Positions 35,747 to 44,861 of a stretch of DNA of 64,000 nt are shown here, in pieces. This DNA comes from Clostridia bacterium. GTDB lineage: Bacteria; Bacillota; Clostridia; Christensenellales; Borkfalkiaceae. The notes under the pieces are model-generated. The model had not been told where the DNA came from. It made no database searches and worked only from the letters and a program-made list of their open reading frames with translations. The stretch's first letter is position 1, and the number at the start of each line of letters is the position of its first letter. The stretch is taken from the NCBI GenBank assembly GCA_017558105.1, contig JAFYWI010000012.1:1-64000 (forward strand), read 5' to 3'. A program made the position numbers and the translations under genes.

Positions 35747-38700
35747 TTACTTATCTGCTAAACGTTTGTAGTTAGCAATTCTTTCCTTGCTATCTTTTTC
35801 AGTTTGTTCAAATAAGTTTTCTGCTAATTCTGGTCTTGCCTTCATAAGTGAAGCGTACCTTGTTTCGCCAAGTAAGAATTCTTTATAGTTGCCAGTAGGT
35901 TCTTTGCTATCTAAAGTAAATGGATTTTTACCTTCGTCTGCAAGAGTTGGGTTATATCTATAAAGTTGCCAGTAACCGCAATCTACTGCTTTCTTTTCTT
36001 CTTCTTGAGTCTTCGTCATGTTAATGCCGTGGTTGATACAAGGAGCGTAACAGATTATGATAGATGGGCCGTCGTATGCTTCTGCTTCCGTTAATGCGTT
36101 TAATAATTGTTGTTTATTAGAACCCATTGAACATTGAGCAACGTAAACGTAGCCGTAACTCATAGCCATCATACCAAGGTCTTTCTTCTTAACTCTCTTA
36201 CCAGCGGCAGCAAATTTAGCAACTGAACCTGTTGGGGTAGATTTAGAAGATTGACCACCCGTGTTAGAGTAAACTTCAGTATCTAAAACAAGAATATTTA
36301 CGTTTTCGCCCATTGCTAATACGTGGTCTAAACCGCCGTAACCAATATCGTAAGCCCAGCCGTCGCCACCAAAAATCCAAATAGATGGTTTAACTAAGCA
36401 GTCTGCATTTTCACGAATATAAGTTAAGCCTTCTGCCTTTTCGTTCTTTAATGCTTCTTTAACTTTTTCTGCAGCCACTTTAGATTTTTCTGCATTTTCT
36501 TTATCGGCAAGCCATTGATTGAACGCTTCTTTGGTTGCTTCGTTAACAGAATCTAACGTAGCACGCATATCTTCTTCAATTTTAGTTCTTCTTGCTTTAA
36601 CTGCAAGGTTCATACCATAACCGAATTCTGCGTTGTCTTCAAACAAACTGTTTGCCCAAGCAGGACCTTTACCTTGTTTGTTAACGGTGTAAGGGCAAGT
36701 TGGAGCAGAGCCACCGTAAATAGAAGAACAACCCGTTGCGTTAGCAACAATCATTCTATCGCCGAATAGTTGAGTAATAAGTTTAACGTAAGGAGTTTCA
36801 CCACAACCAGCGCACGCACCAGAGAATTCAAATAAAGGTTTTTTGAATTGGCTACCGATAACGGTTTTTTCTGATATAGCAGAAGTATCTTTTTCGCTAA
36901 CCGTTTCGCTAAAGTTGTAGTTTTCTGTTTCTGCTTTAACGATGCTATTAAATGGAACCATAGTTAAAGCCTTTTCTTTTGCAGGGCAAATATCTGCACA
37001 AACGCCACAACCCATACAATCTAATGGAGAAACTTGCATTCTAAATTTATAGCCGTTTGCTTTAAGTTTAGGGTTTTTGCAATCTGCAGTAGCAAAAGTT
37101 TCTGGGCCAACTTCGTTTTCGTTAACTAATACAGGTCTAATACAAGAGTGTGGGCAAACGAAAGCGCATTGGTTACATTGAATACATTTATCTTTATCCC
37201 AACTTGGAACGTTAACTGCAACGCCACGTTTTTCAAATTGAGTTGTACCCGTTGGAACAGAGCCGTCTGGGTTAAATGCAGAAGAAGGAAGTTTGTCGCC
37301 TTCTAACGTTAAAATTGGGTGAACGATATTTTTGAAATATTCGTTATTAGCAACTTCTGCCATAGGAGCGCCGTTAGTTGCGTTTTTCCAAGAAGCAGGA
37401 ACTTCAATTTTAATTAAGTTTGCTTCAGCAGAATCTATAGCGTTGTAGTTCATTTGAACAACAGCATCACCTTTCTTAGCGAAAGACTTGTATGCCATTT
37501 TCTTCATATAATCTACTGCTTCTGCGTAAGGAATAATGTTTGCAACCTTAAAGAAAGCAGATTGTAAAATTGTGTTAGTTCTGCCTCTTAAACCAAGGCT
37601 TGCAGCAATTTTAATAGCGTCTATAACGTAAAGGTTAATGTTTTTACTTGCAATATCACGTTTAACGAAAGCAGGTAATACTTCTTCTAATTCTTCTACG
37701 CAAGATGCAGAAGTGTTTAGTAAGAAAGTACCGTTTTCTTTAATGTCGCCCGTCATATTGTAACGAGTAATATAAGATGGGTTAGAACATTGTACGAAGT
37801 CTGCAGCGTCTATTAGATATGCAGATTGAATTGGAGTATCGCCAAATCTTAAGTGAGAAACGGTAATACCACCAGATTTTTTACTATCGTAGAAGAAATA
37901 ACCTTGAACGTATTTTTCGGTGTGGTCACCAATAATTTTAATAGAGTTTTTGTTAGCGCCAACGGTACCGTCTGAGCCTAAGCCCCAGAACTTACAAGAA
38001 ATTGTACCAGCAGGTGCTGCGTTATATTGAGCAGAGAAATCTAAAGAAGTGTTGGTTAAGTCGTCGTAAATACCAACGGTGAAGTGGTTTTTAGGTTCAG
38101 CGCTTTCTAGGTTTTTATAAACTGCGTAAATCATAGAAGGGTTAAATTCCTTGCTACCTAAACCGTATCTACCACCAACTACCTTAATGTCTGTCATGCC
38201 TTTTTCTAATAGAGCAGAACATACGTCTAAGTATAATGGTTCACCTAGTGAGCCTGCTTCTTTAGTTCTATCTAAAACGGCAATCTTCTTAACCGTTTTT
38301 GGAATTGCGTTAACGAAAGAATCTATAGCGAAAGGTCTATATAGTCTAACTTTTAATAAACCAACCTTATGACCTTCTTTGTTCATTTTATTAATTGTTT
38401 CTTCAACAGCGTCTGCACCACTACCCATTAATACTACGATGTTTTCTGCATCTTCAGCACCAACGTAGTCAAATAGGTGATAACTTCTACCTGTTAAAGC
38501 AGAAACCTTATCCATCATTTCTTGTACGATGGCAGGGGTTGCATTGTAATATTTATTAGCAGTTTCTCTGTTTTGGAAATAAATATCTGCATTTTGAGCA
38601 GTACCTTTTTGAACAGGGTGTTCAAAGTTAAGCGCTCTCTTACGGAAATCTTCAATATCTTTCATGTCTACTAACGCTTTCATTTCGTCGTAGTCAATAA

Positions 38701-39247
38701 CGTCAATTTTGCTAACTTCGTGGCTAGTTCTAAAACCATCGAAGAAGTGTAAGAAAGGAACTTTTGCTTTTAAGGTTGAAAGGTGAGCAACTAACGCTAA
38801 ATCCATAACTTCTTGAACAGAGTTAGAAGAAAGCATTGCAAAACCGGTTTGTCTACAAGCCATAACGTCGGCATGGTCGCCAAAAATGTTAAGTGCGTGT
38901 GCAGCAAGCGCTCTAGCACTAACGTGAAAAACCGTTGGCAATAATTCACCAGCAATTTTGTACATGTTAGGAATCATTAGTAGTAAACCTTGGCTTGCCG
39001 TGTAGGTTGTTGTTAGTGCGCCGGCCATTAAAGAGCCGTGTACTGCGCCTGCAGCGCCTGCTTCACTTTGCATTTCTGCTAAACGAAGTTTTTGACCAAA
39101 CATGTTTACTCTGCCCGTAGCAGACCATTCGTCTGCAACTTCTGCCATTGGTGAAGATGGTGTTATTGGGTAAATAGCCGCAACTTCACTAAACGCATAG
39201 GCAACGTGGCTGGCAGCGGTATTGCCGTCAATAGTAAGTTTTTTCAT
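35747..39247 (-). CDS. nifJ: pyruvate:ferredoxin (flavodoxin) oxidoreductase
   Basis: 1166 residues, the single-chain form. Domains in order: pyrimidine-binding domain I (AYAFSEVAAIYPITPSSPMAE at the N-terminus), domain II, the gamma domain, two 4Fe-4S clusters (CIQCNQCAFVCPHSC and CMGCGVCADICP), then the TPP domain with CAGCGETP, the GDGWAYDIGYGGLDH metal-binding site and YSNTGGQSSKSTPTG. It converts pyruvate and CoA to acetyl-CoA, CO2 and reduced ferredoxin, the key step of fermentative anaerobes. GGAGGA precedes the ATG. Monocistronic. Confidence 0.98.
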   Translation of the reverse strand: MKKLTIDGNTAASHVAYAFSEVAAIYPITPSSPMAEVADEWSATGRVNMFGQKLRLAEMQSEAGAAGAVHGSLMAGALTTTYTASQGLLLMIPNMYKIAGELLPTVFHVSARALAAHALNIFGDHADVMACRQTGFAMLSSNSVQEVMDLALVAHLSTLKAKVPFLHFFDGFRTSHEVSKIDVIDYDEMKALVDMKDIEDFRKRALNFEHPVQKGTAQNADIYFQNRETANKYYNATPAIVQEMMDKVSALTGRSYHLFDYVGAEDAENIVVLMGSGADAVEETINKMNKEGHKVGLLKVRLYRPFAIDSFVNAIPKTVKKIAVLDRTKEAGSLGEPLYLDVCSALLEKGMTDIKVVGGRYGLGSKEFNPSMIYAVYKNLESAEPKNHFTVGIYDDLTNTSLDFSAQYNAAPAGTISCKFWGLGSDGTVGANKNSIKIIGDHTEKYVQGYFFYDSKKSGGITVSHLRFGDTPIQSAYLIDAADFVQCSNPSYITRYNMTGDIKENGTFLLNTSASCVEELEEVLPAFVKRDIASKNINLYVIDAIKIAASLGLRGRTNTILQSAFFKVANIIPYAEAVDYMKKMAYKSFAKKGDAVVQMNYNAIDSAEANLIKIEVPASWKNATNGAPMAEVANNEYFKNIVHPILTLEGDKLPSSAFNPDGSVPTGTTQFEKRGVAVNVPSWDKDKCIQCNQCAFVCPHSCIRPVLVNENEVGPETFATADCKNPKLKANGYKFRMQVSPLDCMGCGVCADICPAKEKALTMVPFNSIVKAETENYNFSETVSEKDTSAISEKTVIGSQFKKPLFEFSGACAGCGETPYVKLITQLFGDRMIVANATGCSSIYGGSAPTCPYTVNKQGKGPAWANSLFEDNAEFGYGMNLAVKARRTKIEEDMRATLDSVNEATKEAFNQWLADKENAEKSKVAAEKVKEALKNEKAEGLTYIRENADCLVKPSIWIFGGDGWAYDIGYGGLDHVLAMGENVNILVLDTEVYSNTGGQSSKSTPTGSVAKFAAAGKRVKKKDLGMMAMSYGYVYVAQCSMGSNKQQLLNALTEAEAYDGPSIIICYAPCINHGINMTKTQEEEKKAVDCGYWQLYRYNPTLADEGKNPFTLDSKEPTGNYKEFLLGETRYASLMKARPELAENLFEQTEKDSKERIANYKRLADK

Positions 39248-39291
39248 TATATCAAATCCTCCAAATATATTGTAAGTTAAATACTTATACT

Positions 39292-39320
39292 ATTATAAAA
39301 TTATAAAAGCAATTAGTCAA
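39292..39320 (-). promoter_or_regulatory. nifJ promoter
   Basis: Minus strand: TTGACT (39320-39315), 17-base spacer, TATAAT (39297-39292), 45 bases before the ATG. Confidence 0.85.
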
Positions 39321-39385
39321 GCCAAAAACAAAATTTTTTTTATTTTTATAAATAAAAACATAAGCGCAAAAAAAGGTTAAAATAG

Positions 39386-39414
39386 TTGAAAAAAGTTAGC
39401 GCTTTTGGTATAAT
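39386..39414 (+). promoter_or_regulatory. ecf operon promoter
   Basis: TTGAAA (39386-39391), 17-base spacer, TATAAT (39409-39414), 32 bases before ecfA1. Confidence 0.8.
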
Positions 39415-39445
39415 ATGCAATTAGAATAAACTTTTTGGGAAATTT

Positions 39446-40282
39446 ATGGAAAAAATATTAAAAGTAGAAAACGCAAGTTTTTCTTACGACAAACAAAATA
39501 AGGTATTAAAAGATATCTCTTTTGAAGTTGAAAGGGGTGAATATATTGCTATTATCGGGCATAACGGTAGTGGCAAGTCTACCCTTGCAAAACTACTAAA
39601 CGGGCTATTGGTTGCAGATAGTGGCGAAGTTACCGTTGCAAATTTTTCTGCTAAAGATAAAAAAAGTTTATTTGAAGTAAGAAAAAGGGTTGGCGTAGTC
39701 TTTCAAAATCCAGACAACCAGTTGGTTGCATCTATCGTAGAAGACGACGTTGCTTTCGGCCCAGAAAATTTAGGCATAGAAAGAAAAGAAATTGGCGAAA
39801 GAATAGATTTTGCCTTAAAAGCCGTTGGTATGGAAGAATTTAGAAAAGTTTCGCCAACAAGGCTTTCTGGTGGTCAAAAACAAAGAATAGCAATAGCAGG
39901 GGTATTGGCGCTAAAGCCAGAAATTTTGGTTTTAGACGAATCTACTGCAATGCTAGACCCACAAGGTAGAAAAGAAGTTTTAGAAGTAGTAGAAAAACTA
40001 AACGAAGAAGAAAAAGTAACCGTTATAGCCATAACGCACTATATGGAAGAAGCCGTTAGGGCAGACAGAATTTTAGTAATAAACCACGGCGAAATAGTAA
40101 TGAGTGGCACACCAAAAGAAGTTTTTGCCCGTGCAGAAGAATTAAGGGAAATTGGTTTAGAATTGCCACCGGTTTGCCAAATAGTAAGTGGGCTAATCAA
40201 AAAAGGTTTGCAAATAGAAAAAGAAATATTAACTGAAGAAGAACTTTTGGAGGCGCTATGCGAATTGTTGCAGAAGAATTAA
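39446..40282 (+). CDS. ecfA1: ECF transporter ATPase EcfA1
   Basis: 278 residues. Walker A GHNGSGKST near residues 38-46, Q-loop VVFQNPDNQLV, signature LSGGQKQRIAIAGVLAL and Walker B ILVLDESTAMLDPQG. The Ser in place of the usual Pro of DEPT is typical of EcfA1. Together with EcfA2 and EcfT it energises vitamin or metal S-components encoded elsewhere. Its last 25 bases overlap the start of ecfA2. Confidence 0.95.
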   Translation: MEKILKVENASFSYDKQNKVLKDISFEVERGEYIAIIGHNGSGKSTLAKLLNGLLVADSGEVTVANFSAKDKKSLFEVRKRVGVVFQNPDNQLVASIVEDDVAFGPENLGIERKEIGERIDFALKAVGMEEFRKVSPTRLSGGQKQRIAIAGVLALKPEILVLDESTAMLDPQGRKEVLEVVEKLNEEEKVTVIAITHYMEEAVRADRILVINHGEIVMSGTPKEVFARAEELREIGLELPPVCQIVSGLIKKGLQIEKEILTEEELLEALCELLQKN

Positions 40283-41154
40283 ATTACGTTTATAGCGAAA
40301 AATCTAAAAAGTTGGCAGTTCACGCGCTAAACGGGGTAAACTTAACTATAGAAGCAGGCGATTTTTTTGGCATAATAGGTAAAACGGGCAGTGGTAAATC
40401 TACTTTCGTTCAACACCTAAACGGGCTAATTCCTACCGATAGTAAGCACGGCAAACTAACCGTTGGCGAATTTGTTTTATCTAACAAAAAATGCGACTAT
40501 AAGGCTTTAAGAGCCAAAGTTGGCATGGTTTTTCAGTACCCGGAATATCAACTTTTTGCCGAAACGGTTTTTGAAGACGTAGAGTTCGGCTTAAAAAGTT
40601 TTTACCCTAACTTAACTAAAGAAGAAAAAGAAGTAATGGTAAAAACTGCCATAGAAACGGTAGGGCTTAATTACGAAGAAATAAAAGATAAGTCTCCTTT
40701 CGACCTTTCTGGTGGTCAAAAACGTAGGGTAGCGATAGCAGGGGTAATAGTTTCTAAGCCAGAAATTTTAGTGTTAGACGAGCCTGTTGCCGGCCTAGAC
40801 CCACAAGGCAAAAAAGAATTTATAAGCCTATTGCATACCCTTCATAAAACAACGGTAAAAACCATAATTATAGTTTCGCACGATATGAATTTAGTGGCAG
40901 AAAACTGCAATAAAATAGCAGTATTTTGCGACGGGAAAGTAGCAAAAGTAGGCACACCTAAAGAAGTGTTTACCGACTACGAAAATATTAAAAAAACGGG
41001 GTTAGATTTGCCTTTAATAGCCTTTTTAACCCAAAAATTGCAAGAAAAGGGAATAGAAATTTCTACCAATTTAACCCTAGAAAACTTTATTAAAGAAGTT
41101 TTTAAAAAGCACGAAGAAGTAAAGGCTAAACAGCGCGAAGGGGGTAATAGATGA
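40258..41154 (+). CDS. ecfA2: ECF transporter ATPase EcfA2
   Basis: 298 residues. Walker A GKTGSGKST near 42-50, VFQYPEYQLFAETVFEDV, LSGGQKRRVAIAGVIV and ILVLDEPVAGLDPQG, with an EcfA2-type C-terminal domain. GGAGG lies six bases before the ATG, inside ecfA1. Its end overlaps ecfT by four bases (ATGA). Confidence 0.95.
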   Translation: MRIVAEELNYVYSEKSKKLAVHALNGVNLTIEAGDFFGIIGKTGSGKSTFVQHLNGLIPTDSKHGKLTVGEFVLSNKKCDYKALRAKVGMVFQYPEYQLFAETVFEDVEFGLKSFYPNLTKEEKEVMVKTAIETVGLNYEEIKDKSPFDLSGGQKRRVAIAGVIVSKPEILVLDEPVAGLDPQGKKEFISLLHTLHKTTVKTIIIVSHDMNLVAENCNKIAVFCDGKVAKVGTPKEVFTDYENIKKTGLDLPLIAFLTQKLQEKGIEISTNLTLENFIKEVFKKHEEVKAKQREGGNR

Positions 41155-41960
41155 AAGACGTATCTTTTGGTCAATATTACCCAACCCAATCTTTCGTGCA
41201 TAAAATGGATGCAAGGGTAAAAATACTACTAATAATAGCGTATATCGTGGGGGTATTTTTGGTTGCAAGTTATCACTTTTTAGGGTTTGGCGCGTGCTTG
41301 TTGTTCGTAATAATAGCAACCATATTTTCTAACGTTCCGTTTTCAAAAGTTTTAAAAAGCATAAAGGGAATATTATTTATAATAATATTTTCGGCAATAA
41401 TACAAATATTTTTCAACAAAAGTGGCAAGGTAATTTGGTGGATTATAACCGATGAAGGATTGCTAAACGCAGGCTTTATAGTGGCAAGAATAACGCTAAT
41501 AGTTTTAGGTGCAACGTTGTTAACGTTAACCACTTCGCCAGTAGAAATTGCCGACGGCATAGAAAGTTTAATGTCTCCGTTAAAATATATAAAATTCCCT
41601 GTGCACGAATTTGCGCTAATAATGAGCATAGCCTTAAGGTTTATACCAACTTTATTAGACGAAATAGACAGAATTATAAAAGCCCAAAAGGCAAGGGGTG
41701 CAGACTTTGAAAGTGGCAATTTATTCAAAAGAGCCAAAGCCTTAGTACCCGTTTTAATACCCCTATTAATAAGTTCGTTTAGAAGGGCAGACGAGTTGGC
41801 AGACGCAATGGATAGCCGTTGCTACGCGGGCAGTAAAAACAGAACGAGATACAAAAAAATGCACCTAACCTATAGAGATTTATTAGGCTTTATTTTAACG
41901 GCAGGTTTAATAACGGGCGTGGTGTTCTTAAACGGCTTTTACGTGCTACTTGTAATATAG
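41151..41960 (+). CDS. ecfT: ECF transporter transmembrane protein EcfT
   Basis: 269 residues with five or six helices. The N-terminus SFVHKMDARVKILLIIAYIV and the coupling motifs around KAQKARGADFESG and DELADAMDSRCYAG are characteristic. It couples ATP hydrolysis by EcfA1A2 to the substrate-binding S-components. Start overlaps the ecfA2 stop. Confidence 0.95.
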   Translation: MKDVSFGQYYPTQSFVHKMDARVKILLIIAYIVGVFLVASYHFLGFGACLLFVIIATIFSNVPFSKVLKSIKGILFIIIFSAIIQIFFNKSGKVIWWIITDEGLLNAGFIVARITLIVLGATLLTLTTSPVEIADGIESLMSPLKYIKFPVHEFALIMSIALRFIPTLLDEIDRIIKAQKARGADFESGNLFKRAKALVPVLIPLLISSFRRADELADAMDSRCYAGSKNRTRYKKMHLTYRDLLGFILTAGLITGVVFLNGFYVLLVI

Positions 41961-41973
41961 TTAGGGGGTAAAA

Positions 41974-42705
41974 ATGAAAGTAAAATTAACCATTTCTTAC
42001 GATGGCACTAACTATTGTGGTTGGCAAAGCCAACCAAACGGCAACGGCGTGCAAAAAGAAATAGAAAAAGCAATAGAAAAACTAACGGGCGAAAAGGTAG
42101 CCGTTACGGGTAGTGGCAGAACGGATGCAGGCGTTCACGCACAAGGGCAAGTTGCAAGTTTTAGCATAGAAAAAGCAACTATTCCCGCCGAAAAATATTT
42201 TAAAGCGCTAAACACTTTGTTGCCAGAAGATATAAGGGTAATAAAAAGCCAAAAAGTTAACGAAGATTTCTGTGCAATAAAAAGCGCAAAGCAAAAAACT
42301 TACGAATACACTTTTTATAAAAGCCAAGTAGAGTTGCCGTTAAAAGAAAAATACCAAACCAAACTTAGCGAAAACTTAAATGTAGAAAGAATAAAAGAGT
42401 GCGCAAAACTATTTGTTGGCGAGCACGATTTTAAGTGTTTTTGTGCAAGTGGAAGCAGTGCAAAAACCACCGTTAGAACTATTTACGAAATAAAAATAAA
42501 AAACAGCAAAACCCAGTTAAAAATATTGGTTAGTGGCAACGGATTTTTATATAAAATGGTAAGAAGTTTAGTAGGCACGTTAATTGCTTGTGGTGAAGAA
42601 AAAATAGGCGAAAAAGAAATAGCAGAAATGCTAAAAACGGGCAAAAAGCACGGAATAAGAACCATGCCTGCAAAAGGGTTGTGCTTAATAAAAGTGAAGT
42701 ATTAA
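41974..42705 (+). CDS. truA: tRNA pseudouridine(38-40) synthase
   Basis: 243 residues. Catalytic Asp51 is in GSGRTDAGVHAQGQV. Other family blocks are ISYDGTNYCGWQSQ at the N-terminus and NGFLYKMVRSLVGTL near residue 189. It modifies the anticodon arm of many tRNAs. It follows ecfT by 13 bases with AGGGGG before the ATG; ecf-truA linkage is normal in Firmicutes. Confidence 0.96.
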   Translation: MKVKLTISYDGTNYCGWQSQPNGNGVQKEIEKAIEKLTGEKVAVTGSGRTDAGVHAQGQVASFSIEKATIPAEKYFKALNTLLPEDIRVIKSQKVNEDFCAIKSAKQKTYEYTFYKSQVELPLKEKYQTKLSENLNVERIKECAKLFVGEHDFKCFCASGSSAKTTVRTIYEIKIKNSKTQLKILVSGNGFLYKMVRSLVGTLIACGEEKIGEKEIAEMLKTGKKHGIRTMPAKGLCLIKVKY

Positions 42706-42722
42706 GCGAAGCGGGGCTTTGC

Positions 42723-42770
42723 AAATGATGTTTTTGCTAATCGCAAAAATTTTGGTATAAACATTTTAGA
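42723..42770 (+). repeat. interspersed intergenic repeat, copy B
   Basis: AAATGATGTTTTTGCTAA, a CGCAAAA arm and TTTGGTATAAACATTTT. It matches copy C (49456-49500) in nearly all positions, with a few substitutions and single-base gaps, and copy A more loosely. It lies just after truA. Confidence 0.6.
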
Positions 42771-42806
42771 AAATATAAATTTTGTACTTAAAATAAAAAT
42801 CTAAAC

Positions 42807-42834
42807 AAAAAGGCACTAAACAATAGTGTCTTTT
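42807..42834 (+). terminator. terminator of the ecf-truA operon
   Basis: Stem AAAAGGCACTA / TAGTGTCTTTT with loop AACAA and one G-T pair, then TTTTAAATTT. The next 100 bases are A-rich without a gene and lead to the rplM promoter. Confidence 0.7.
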
Positions 42835-42939
42835 AAATTTTAAAAACACAATATGTAGTGGCAAAAAAATAATAAAGCAAAAAAATAGCAAAAAACACAA
42901 AAAAATAAAGGAAAAAAGCAAAAAAATAGTAAAAATCGC

Positions 42940-42969
42940 TTGACTTTTATGGTTAAAAAAATGTAATAT
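42940..42969 (+). promoter_or_regulatory. rplM-rpsI promoter
   Basis: TTGACT (42940-42945), 18-base spacer, TAATAT (42964-42969). The upstream 100 bases are runs of A, resembling an UP element. Confidence 0.7.
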
Positions 42970-42976
42970 AAATAAG

Positions 42977-43092
42977 CATTTATAAGGCGAAGTTCGTTTT
43001 TTAGGGATTAGCCCCCCTACGCCCCAATGTGTAACGGGGTAACGGAAGGTCTTAAAAACTGCAAAACCGCGAAAAAATTAAAAATAATTCTA
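42977..43092 (+). promoter_or_regulatory. structured rplM leader (possible ribosomal-protein autoregulatory leader)
   Basis: The transcript should begin near 42976 and has a leader of about 130 bases, strikingly richer in G and C than its surroundings. It contains a CCCC/GGGG hairpin at about 43021-43038 and GGTCTT...AAAACC with flanking CGG/CCG. In Bacillales the same operon carries an L13 leader; I cannot verify a match to that model by eye. Confidence 0.5.
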
Positions 43093-43105
43093 AGGAGAAT
43101 AAGAT

Positions 43106-43819
43106 ATGAAGACCTTTATGGCTCACGGTAGCGATGCTGCCGTTGATGCAAGAGTTTTTATTGAACCTGTAGACAACAGCAAATCTTTAAAAGAAAAACT
43201 TGCAAAATTAGAAGCAGACGTAGAAGCGCTAGAAAAAGAATTAGCAAACGTACCTGCAGAAGATGAAAAAGCAAAGAAAAGCGCAGAAAAGAAATTAGCA
43301 AACGCAAAAGCAAAAAAAGAAGCAGTTGCTAAAGACGTTGAAAAATTAGTAGCAAAATACGAAGAACATAAAAGAATATACGAAAACCCAAAAAATGCAA
43401 AGAAACGTGCATATTGCGTTAAACGTGAATGGTACGTAGTAGATGCAGAAGGTTTAATTTTAGGTAGATTAGCAAGTAAAGTAGCAGCAATCCTAAAAGG
43501 CAAAAACAAACCAACCTACACACCAAACCAAGACACGGGCGATTTTGTTATAATAGTAAATTGCGACAAGGTTAGATTAACCGGCAAAAAATTAGAAAAC
43601 AAAATTTACCGTTATCACACAGGCCACGTAGGTGGGTTAAAAGAAATACAATATAAAACTCTTATGGAAAAGAACTCTGCGCTTGCTGTATACGAAGCAG
43701 TTAAGGGTATGTTACCAAAGAACAGTTTAGGCCGTCAAATGTTGACGAAGTTGAAAGTCTTTAAGGGCGCAGAACACAAAATGCAAGCGCAAAACCCAAA
43801 GACGCTTAAGTTATTTTAA
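43106..43819 (+). CDS. rplM: 50S ribosomal protein L13 with an N-terminal coiled-coil insertion
   Basis: 237 residues instead of about 143. The usual first residues MKTFMA are followed by about 97 extra ones, and the ordinary L13 then runs from VKREWYVVDAEG (residue 105) to the end, including GRLASKVAAILKGKNKPTYTP and a terminal NPKTLKLF. The insert is Ala/Lys/Glu-rich with heptad-like spacing at about 27-92, a predicted coiled coil. The reading frame is open and uses the same codons throughout, so it is not a frameshift. A GGAG site precedes the ATG. Confidence 0.95.
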   Translation: MKTFMAHGSDAAVDARVFIEPVDNSKSLKEKLAKLEADVEALEKELANVPAEDEKAKKSAEKKLANAKAKKEAVAKDVEKLVAKYEEHKRIYENPKNAKKRAYCVKREWYVVDAEGLILGRLASKVAAILKGKNKPTYTPNQDTGDFVIIVNCDKVRLTGKKLENKIYRYHTGHVGGLKEIQYKTLMEKNSALAVYEAVKGMLPKNSLGRQMLTKLKVFKGAEHKMQAQNPKTLKLF

Positions 43820-43829
43820 GAGGTGAAAT

Positions 43830-44243
43830 ATGGCAAAAGCAACAACTAAAAAGAAAGTTCAATATTGGGGAACAGGCAGAAGAAAAGAAGCAGTAGCACG
43901 CGTACGTTTAATACCAGCGGGCGAAGGCAACATTATAATTAATGGTAAGAGTTTAGACGAATACTTTGGTTTAGACACAATGAAATTAATAGTACGTCAA
44001 CCATTAGTATTAACCGAAAACCTAACCAAGTACGATATATTCGTTAACGTATGTGGTGGTGGCTTCACAGGTCAAGCAGGCGCAATTAGGCACGGTATTT
44101 CTAGAGCATTATTAGAAGCAGAACCAGAAACAAGGGCTGCACTAAAGAAAGAAGGTTTCTTAACCAGAGATTCTAGGAAAAAAGAAAGAAAGAAGTACGG
44201 CTTAAAGAAAGCACGTCGTGCACCACAATTCTCAAAGAGATAA
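43830..44243 (+). CDS. rpsI: 30S ribosomal protein S9
   Basis: 137 residues. Family blocks [20 protein letters not shown] at the start, [19 protein letters not shown] in the middle, and the basic C-terminal tail [12 protein letters not shown] that contacts tRNA in the P site. It lies ten bases after rplM, the universal pair. Confidence 0.98.
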   Translation: MAKATTKKKVQYWGTGRRKEAVARVRLIPAGEGNIIINGKSLDEYFGLDTMKLIVRQPLVLTENLTKYDIFVNVCGGGFTGQAGAIRHGISRALLEAEPETRAALKKEGFLTRDSRKKERKKYGLKKARRAPQFSKR

Positions 44244-44280
44244 TTTGTGCAAGCTATTGCTTGAAATTAAAACAAAACTT

Positions 44281-44316
44281 AAAAACCTTGCAAAATTTTT
44301 GCAAGGTTTTTTGTTT
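44281..44316 (+). terminator. terminator of rplM-rpsI
   Basis: Stem AAAACCTTGCAAA / TTTGCAAGGTTTT followed by TTGTTTTTT. Confidence 0.9.
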
Positions 44317-44484
44317 TTTATAAAAAAAGAAGAAAATTTTATATTAAAAGGTTTTGTAATATAATAAAATTGTTATAAAAAACCCCAAAAAATGTGGGCA
44401 AAAAAGTTCAAAAACACTATATATTGTGTAATAAAAAAATGTTAAAAAATTACAAAAAATATAACAAAATTTACACAAAAAATA

Positions 44485-44513
44485 TTGACAAAATAAATGA
44501 AAGAGTATATAAT
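44485..44513 (+). promoter_or_regulatory. promoter of the peptide/secreted-protein locus
   Basis: Perfect consensus: TTGACA (44485-44490), 17-base spacer, TATAAT (44508-44513). It follows about 150 bases of A-rich sequence. Confidence 0.85.
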
Positions 44514-44519
44514 TAAGTA

Positions 44520-44715
44520 AACCATAATGCAAAATTAGGGAAAAAGCCCCTTTTTTGTATTATAATGCTTGCCTGTAAACATAATATATAATATATATAA
44601 GGCTAATAAAAAAACAGGGCAAAAGCAAATTAAAAAGGGAAATAAACTTACCAAAGGGGTAGGTTGTAACAAAAAATTTTATAAAACATTTTTTTCTTAA
44701 AAAGGAGAGAGTAAA
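44520..44715 (+). promoter_or_regulatory. long 5' leader (about 195 bases) with a terminator-like hairpin
   Basis: From the promoter to the peptide start there is no coding sequence. At about 44536-44555 a short AGGG/CCCT stem is followed by TTTTTT, terminator-like. A 20-base element at 44609-44628 resembles 16839-16858. The last part has AAGGAGAGAG eight bases before the ATG. I recognise no known riboswitch class. Confidence 0.4.
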
Positions 44716-44848
44716 AATGAAAAAGTACACAACACCGGATTTTGAAATTGAAATCCAACAAGTAACAGACGTTATTATGATTTCTACCTTAGCAGACGAC
44801 GAATTCAACTTTAATAACGACCCGTTCAACAGCAAACTAGGTGCATAA
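44716..44848 (+). pseudogene. short peptide gene, copy 1, frameshifted as given
   Basis: From the ATG at 44716 the frame begins MKKYTTPDFEIEIQQ and then runs to a stop at 44812 through unrelated residues. One base fewer at CAACAAAG (about 44755-44762) restores VTDVIMISTLADDEFNFNN and an end at 44848 (LGA). The restored 43-residue peptide aligns without gaps to copy 2 (47466-47573) across the break, so a one-base insertion, real or sequencing error, is likely. The function is unknown. An ideal ribosome site and a consensus promoter serve it. The secreted-protein gene starts 13 bases after it. Confidence 0.7.
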
Positions 44849-44861
44849 TAGGAGGCGCAAA

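Noticed and set aside
42840..42940. Possible CRISPR-like array of A-rich repeats before rplM
   Set aside because: The AAAAAATA and GCAAAAAAATAG strings are irregular in length and spacing, with no conserved repeat and no cas genes; simple low-complexity sequence.
44520..44715. c-di-GMP or other known riboswitch in the leader
   Set aside because: No match to conserved cores that I can recall; only a weak terminator-like stem is visible.
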